This document shows positions 6,115 through 8,031 of a stretch of 8,031 nt of DNA, piece by piece. A model generated the notes under the pieces. The model did no database searches and was not told the origin of the DNA. It saw only the letters and a program-made list of their open reading frames with translations. How positions within the stretch are numbered: position 1 is the first letter of the stretch; the number at the start of each line of letters is the position of its first letter. The stretch is from SIG701 sp045123975 (GTDB taxonomy: Bacteria > Bacillota > Clostridia > Oscillospirales > CAG-272), in NCBI GenBank assembly GCA_045123975.1, contig JBGVKV010000049.1:1-8031 (forward strand). Reading direction: 5' to 3'. The translations under genes were made by a program, and so were the position numbers.

Positions 6115-7914
6115 TTACTGTCTGGAAATTGCGCCGAACTTACATTTCTCAACGCAAGCGCCGCACTTCACGCACTTCTCGGTATCGATAACGTGCGCTT
6201 CTTTAACCTTACCGATGATAGCGCCGGCAGGACACTGTCTTGCGCAGAGCGTACAGCCCTTACACTTGTCGGCGTCAATGGTATAGTTGAGAAGCTTCTT
6301 ACAAACACCGGCAGGACACTTCTTGTCCACGATGTGAGCCACGTACTCGTCACGGAAGTAACGGAGAGTGGAGAGAACGGGGTTCGGTGCTGTCTGACCC
6401 AGACCGCAGAGAGAGCCGGCCTTGATATAGTTAGCCAGTTCTTCCAGCTTGTCGAGATCTTCCAACTCACCGTTACCGTCGGTGATCTTATTCAGAATCT
6501 CCAGCATACGAACGGTACCGATACGGCAGGGAGCGCACTTACCGCAGGATTCGTCTACGGTGAACTCCAGGAAGAACTTCGCCAGGTCAACCATACAGGT
6601 ATCTTCGTCCATAACGATCAGACCGCCGGAGCCCATCATAGAGCCGATTTCCAAAAGGTTATCGTAGTCGATCGGAACGTCGATCAGAGATGCGGGAATG
6701 CATCCGCCGGAAGGACCGCCGGTCTGAGCCGCCTTGAAGTGCTTTCCGTTAGGAATGCCGCCGCCGATTTCCTCAACGATCTCGCGAAGCGTGGTTCCCA
6801 TAGGAACCTCAACCAGACCAGTGTTGCGGATCTTACCGCCCAAAGCAAATACCTTGGTACCCTTGGACTTTTCCGTACCCATGGAGTTGAACCAATCTGC
6901 GCCCTTCAGGATGATCTGAGGAATGTTTGCGTAAGTTTCTACGTTATTGATAATGGTAGGCTTGCCCCACAGACCCTTCACAGCCGGGAACGGAGGACGG
7001 GGTCTGGGCTCACCGCGGTAACCCTCGATAGAGGTAAGCAGTGCGGTTTCCTCACCGCATACGAACGCACCGGCGCCCAGACGGATGTGGATGTCGAAGT
7101 TGAAATCCGTGCCGAAGATGTTCTTGCCGAGCAGGCCCATTTCTCTTGCCTGTTCGATAGCAATGTTCAGTCTCTTAACGGCGATGGGATACTCTGCACG
7201 AACGTATACCCAACCTTCATCTGCGCCAATAGCGTAGCCGGCGATAGCCATAGCTTCCAGCAGTGCGTGAGGATCGCCCTCAAGAACGGAACGGTCCATG
7301 AATGCACCCGGGTCACCCTCGTCTGCATTACATACAACGTACTTCTTATCGGAAACGGAAGCACGGGCGAACTGCCACTTTCTGCCGGTGGGGAATCCGC
7401 CGCCACCACGTCCGCGGAGACCGGATGCCAGGATGGTGTTGATAACGTCCTCGGGAGTCATTTCTTTAACGACCTTTGCCAGAGCAAAGTAGCCGTCCAT
7501 AGCGATGTACTCGTCGATCACTTCGGGGTTAATAACACCGCAGTTACGGAGAGCAACGCGCTTCTGCTTTTTGTAGAACTGAGTTTCGGACAGGGATGCA
7601 ATGGTCTCCTCAACCTTCTTGTCCTCAGCAGCATCGTTGTAAACAAGGCGGTCAACGATACGACCCTTGAGCAGATGCTCTTCTACGATCTCGGGAATAT
7701 CCTCGGGGGTAACGCGGCTGTAGAAGGTTCCCTCGGGATATACGATCATGATCGGGCCGAGAGCACACAAACCGAAGCAACCGGTCTGAACGATCTTAAT
7801 CTCGTTTTCAAGGCCCTTTGCCTGAAGCTCACCCTCAAGCTTGGTGAAAAGTGCCTGGCTGCCGGAAGACGTACAACCGGTACCACCGCAAATCAGAACA
7901 TGTGAACGAAACAT
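6115..7914 (-). CDS. hydB: NuoF-like flavoprotein subunit of NAD(P)H-linked hydrogenase (HydB/HndC)
   Basis: This 599-residue protein carries the FMN and NAD(H) site that feeds electrons to or from HydA. It starts with a thioredoxin-like [2Fe-2S] domain (C9, C14, C46, C50), absent from standard NuoF but usual in HydB/HndC. The FMN- and NADH-binding fold follows, with GLRGRGGGGFPTGRKW (165-180) and ADEGDPGAFMDR (197-208), then GAGAFVCGEETALL (280-293) and an SLBB region at roughly 350-430. A NuoF-type [4Fe-4S] site uses C457, C460, C463 and C503. An added C-terminal ferredoxin domain has two [4Fe-4S] sets (C551/554/557/561 and C581/584/587/591). The length and domain order fit HydB/HndC. GGAGG (7924-7928) lies 9 nt before the ATG. 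hydA follows after 18 bp. Whether it uses NAD or NADP cannot be read with certainty. Confidence 0.96.
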   Translation of the reverse strand: MFRSHVLICGGTGCTSSGSQALFTKLEGELQAKGLENEIKIVQTGCFGLCALGPIMIVYPEGTFYSRVTPEDIPEIVEEHLLKGRIVDRLVYNDAAEDKKVEETIASLSETQFYKKQKRVALRNCGVINPEVIDEYIAMDGYFALAKVVKEMTPEDVINTILASGLRGRGGGGFPTGRKWQFARASVSDKKYVVCNADEGDPGAFMDRSVLEGDPHALLEAMAIAGYAIGADEGWVYVRAEYPIAVKRLNIAIEQAREMGLLGKNIFGTDFNFDIHIRLGAGAFVCGEETALLTSIEGYRGEPRPRPPFPAVKGLWGKPTIINNVETYANIPQIILKGADWFNSMGTEKSKGTKVFALGGKIRNTGLVEVPMGTTLREIVEEIGGGIPNGKHFKAAQTGGPSGGCIPASLIDVPIDYDNLLEIGSMMGSGGLIVMDEDTCMVDLAKFFLEFTVDESCGKCAPCRIGTVRMLEILNKITDGNGELEDLDKLEELANYIKAGSLCGLGQTAPNPVLSTLRYFRDEYVAHIVDKKCPAGVCKKLLNYTIDADKCKGCTLCARQCPAGAIIGKVKEAHVIDTEKCVKCGACVEKCKFGAISRQ

Positions 7915-7935
7915 TTTATCGATCCTCCTGTGGAA

Positions 7936-8031
7936 TTACTGCTTTGCTGCGCCAATGGTGTACTCTGCGATAACGGCGCCGCCTTTGATATGCTTCTCGA
8001 CAACTTCCGCTGCCTTTTCAGGGGTCATTTT
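7936..8031 (-). CDS. Partial [2Fe-2S] thioredoxin-like subunit, HndB-like (C-terminal 31 residues)
   Basis: Only the last 31 codons and the TAA are in the window; the gene begins beyond the right edge. The visible sequence, KMTPEKAAEVVEKHIKGG and then AVIAEYTIGAAKQ, resembles the end of the thioredoxin-like [2Fe-2S] domain in the next gene. HydB has TPEDIPEIVEEHLLKG at residues 69-84, and the two share T-P-E, E-x-V-E, H and G at matching spacing. The place directly before hydB, 21 bp away, fits the small HndB-type ferredoxin subunit found in clostridial and Desulfovibrio NAD(P)-linked hydrogenase operons. A NuoE-like HydC/HndA is the alternative, but the extended tail after the conserved Gly fits HndB better. 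The iron-sulfur cysteines would lie outside the window, so they cannot be checked. Confidence 0.65.
   Translation of the reverse strand, partial: KMTPEKAAEVVEKHIKGGAVIAEYTIGAAKQ

Overview
The window looks like a chromosomal segment of a strictly anaerobic, fermentative Firmicute, most likely a class Clostridia / Oscillospirales-type gut or rumen bacterium. The grounds are an NAD(P)H-linked trimeric-type [FeFe] hydrogenase operon, strong AGGAG-type ribosome binding sites, a consensus SigA promoter, and a PdaA-like deacetylase of the kind used in spore cortex synthesis. Spore formation and the exact lineage are inferences. I see no mobile element, CRISPR array, tRNA or rRNA.

Layout. (1) 1-1387, minus strand: two tandem secreted carbohydrate esterase family 4 (CE4) deacetylases. 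The upstream gene is PdaA-like and complete. It is followed 12 bp later by a canonical CE4 polysaccharide deacetylase that runs off the left edge. (2) 1388-1647: a 260-bp divergent intergenic region. It holds the argG promoter (TTGACT-17-TATAAT), a 19-bp near-palindrome over its -35 box, and a separate perfect 9-bp inverted repeat. (3) 1648-4278, plus strand: argG-argH, the last two steps of arginine synthesis, 21 bp apart. (4) 4279-4359: two back-to-back perfect hairpins that can terminate transcription from both sides. (5) 4360-8031, minus strand: a hydrogenase operon, in transcription order a partial [2Fe-2S] thioredoxin-like subunit (HndB-like), a NuoF-like HydB flavoprotein and the catalytic HydA.

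How the genes work together. ArgG condenses citrulline and aspartate to argininosuccinate and ArgH splits that into arginine and fumarate. HydB carries the FMN/NAD(H) site and HydA the H-cluster, so with off-window partners they should form a cytoplasmic complex that couples NAD(P)H (and possibly ferredoxin) oxidation to H2 formation, or the reverse. The two deacetylases act on cell-envelope glycans outside the membrane.

Most of the window is ordinary core metabolism and I do not see a new system. The point most worth checking is in HydA: the first H-cluster motif reads TSCSPGW, with Ser in the column where the reference enzyme, as I recall it, has an iron-sulfur ligand Cys, although the remaining ligands and the proton-path residues are present. 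The palindrome over the argG promoter is a plausible operator of unknown regulator.
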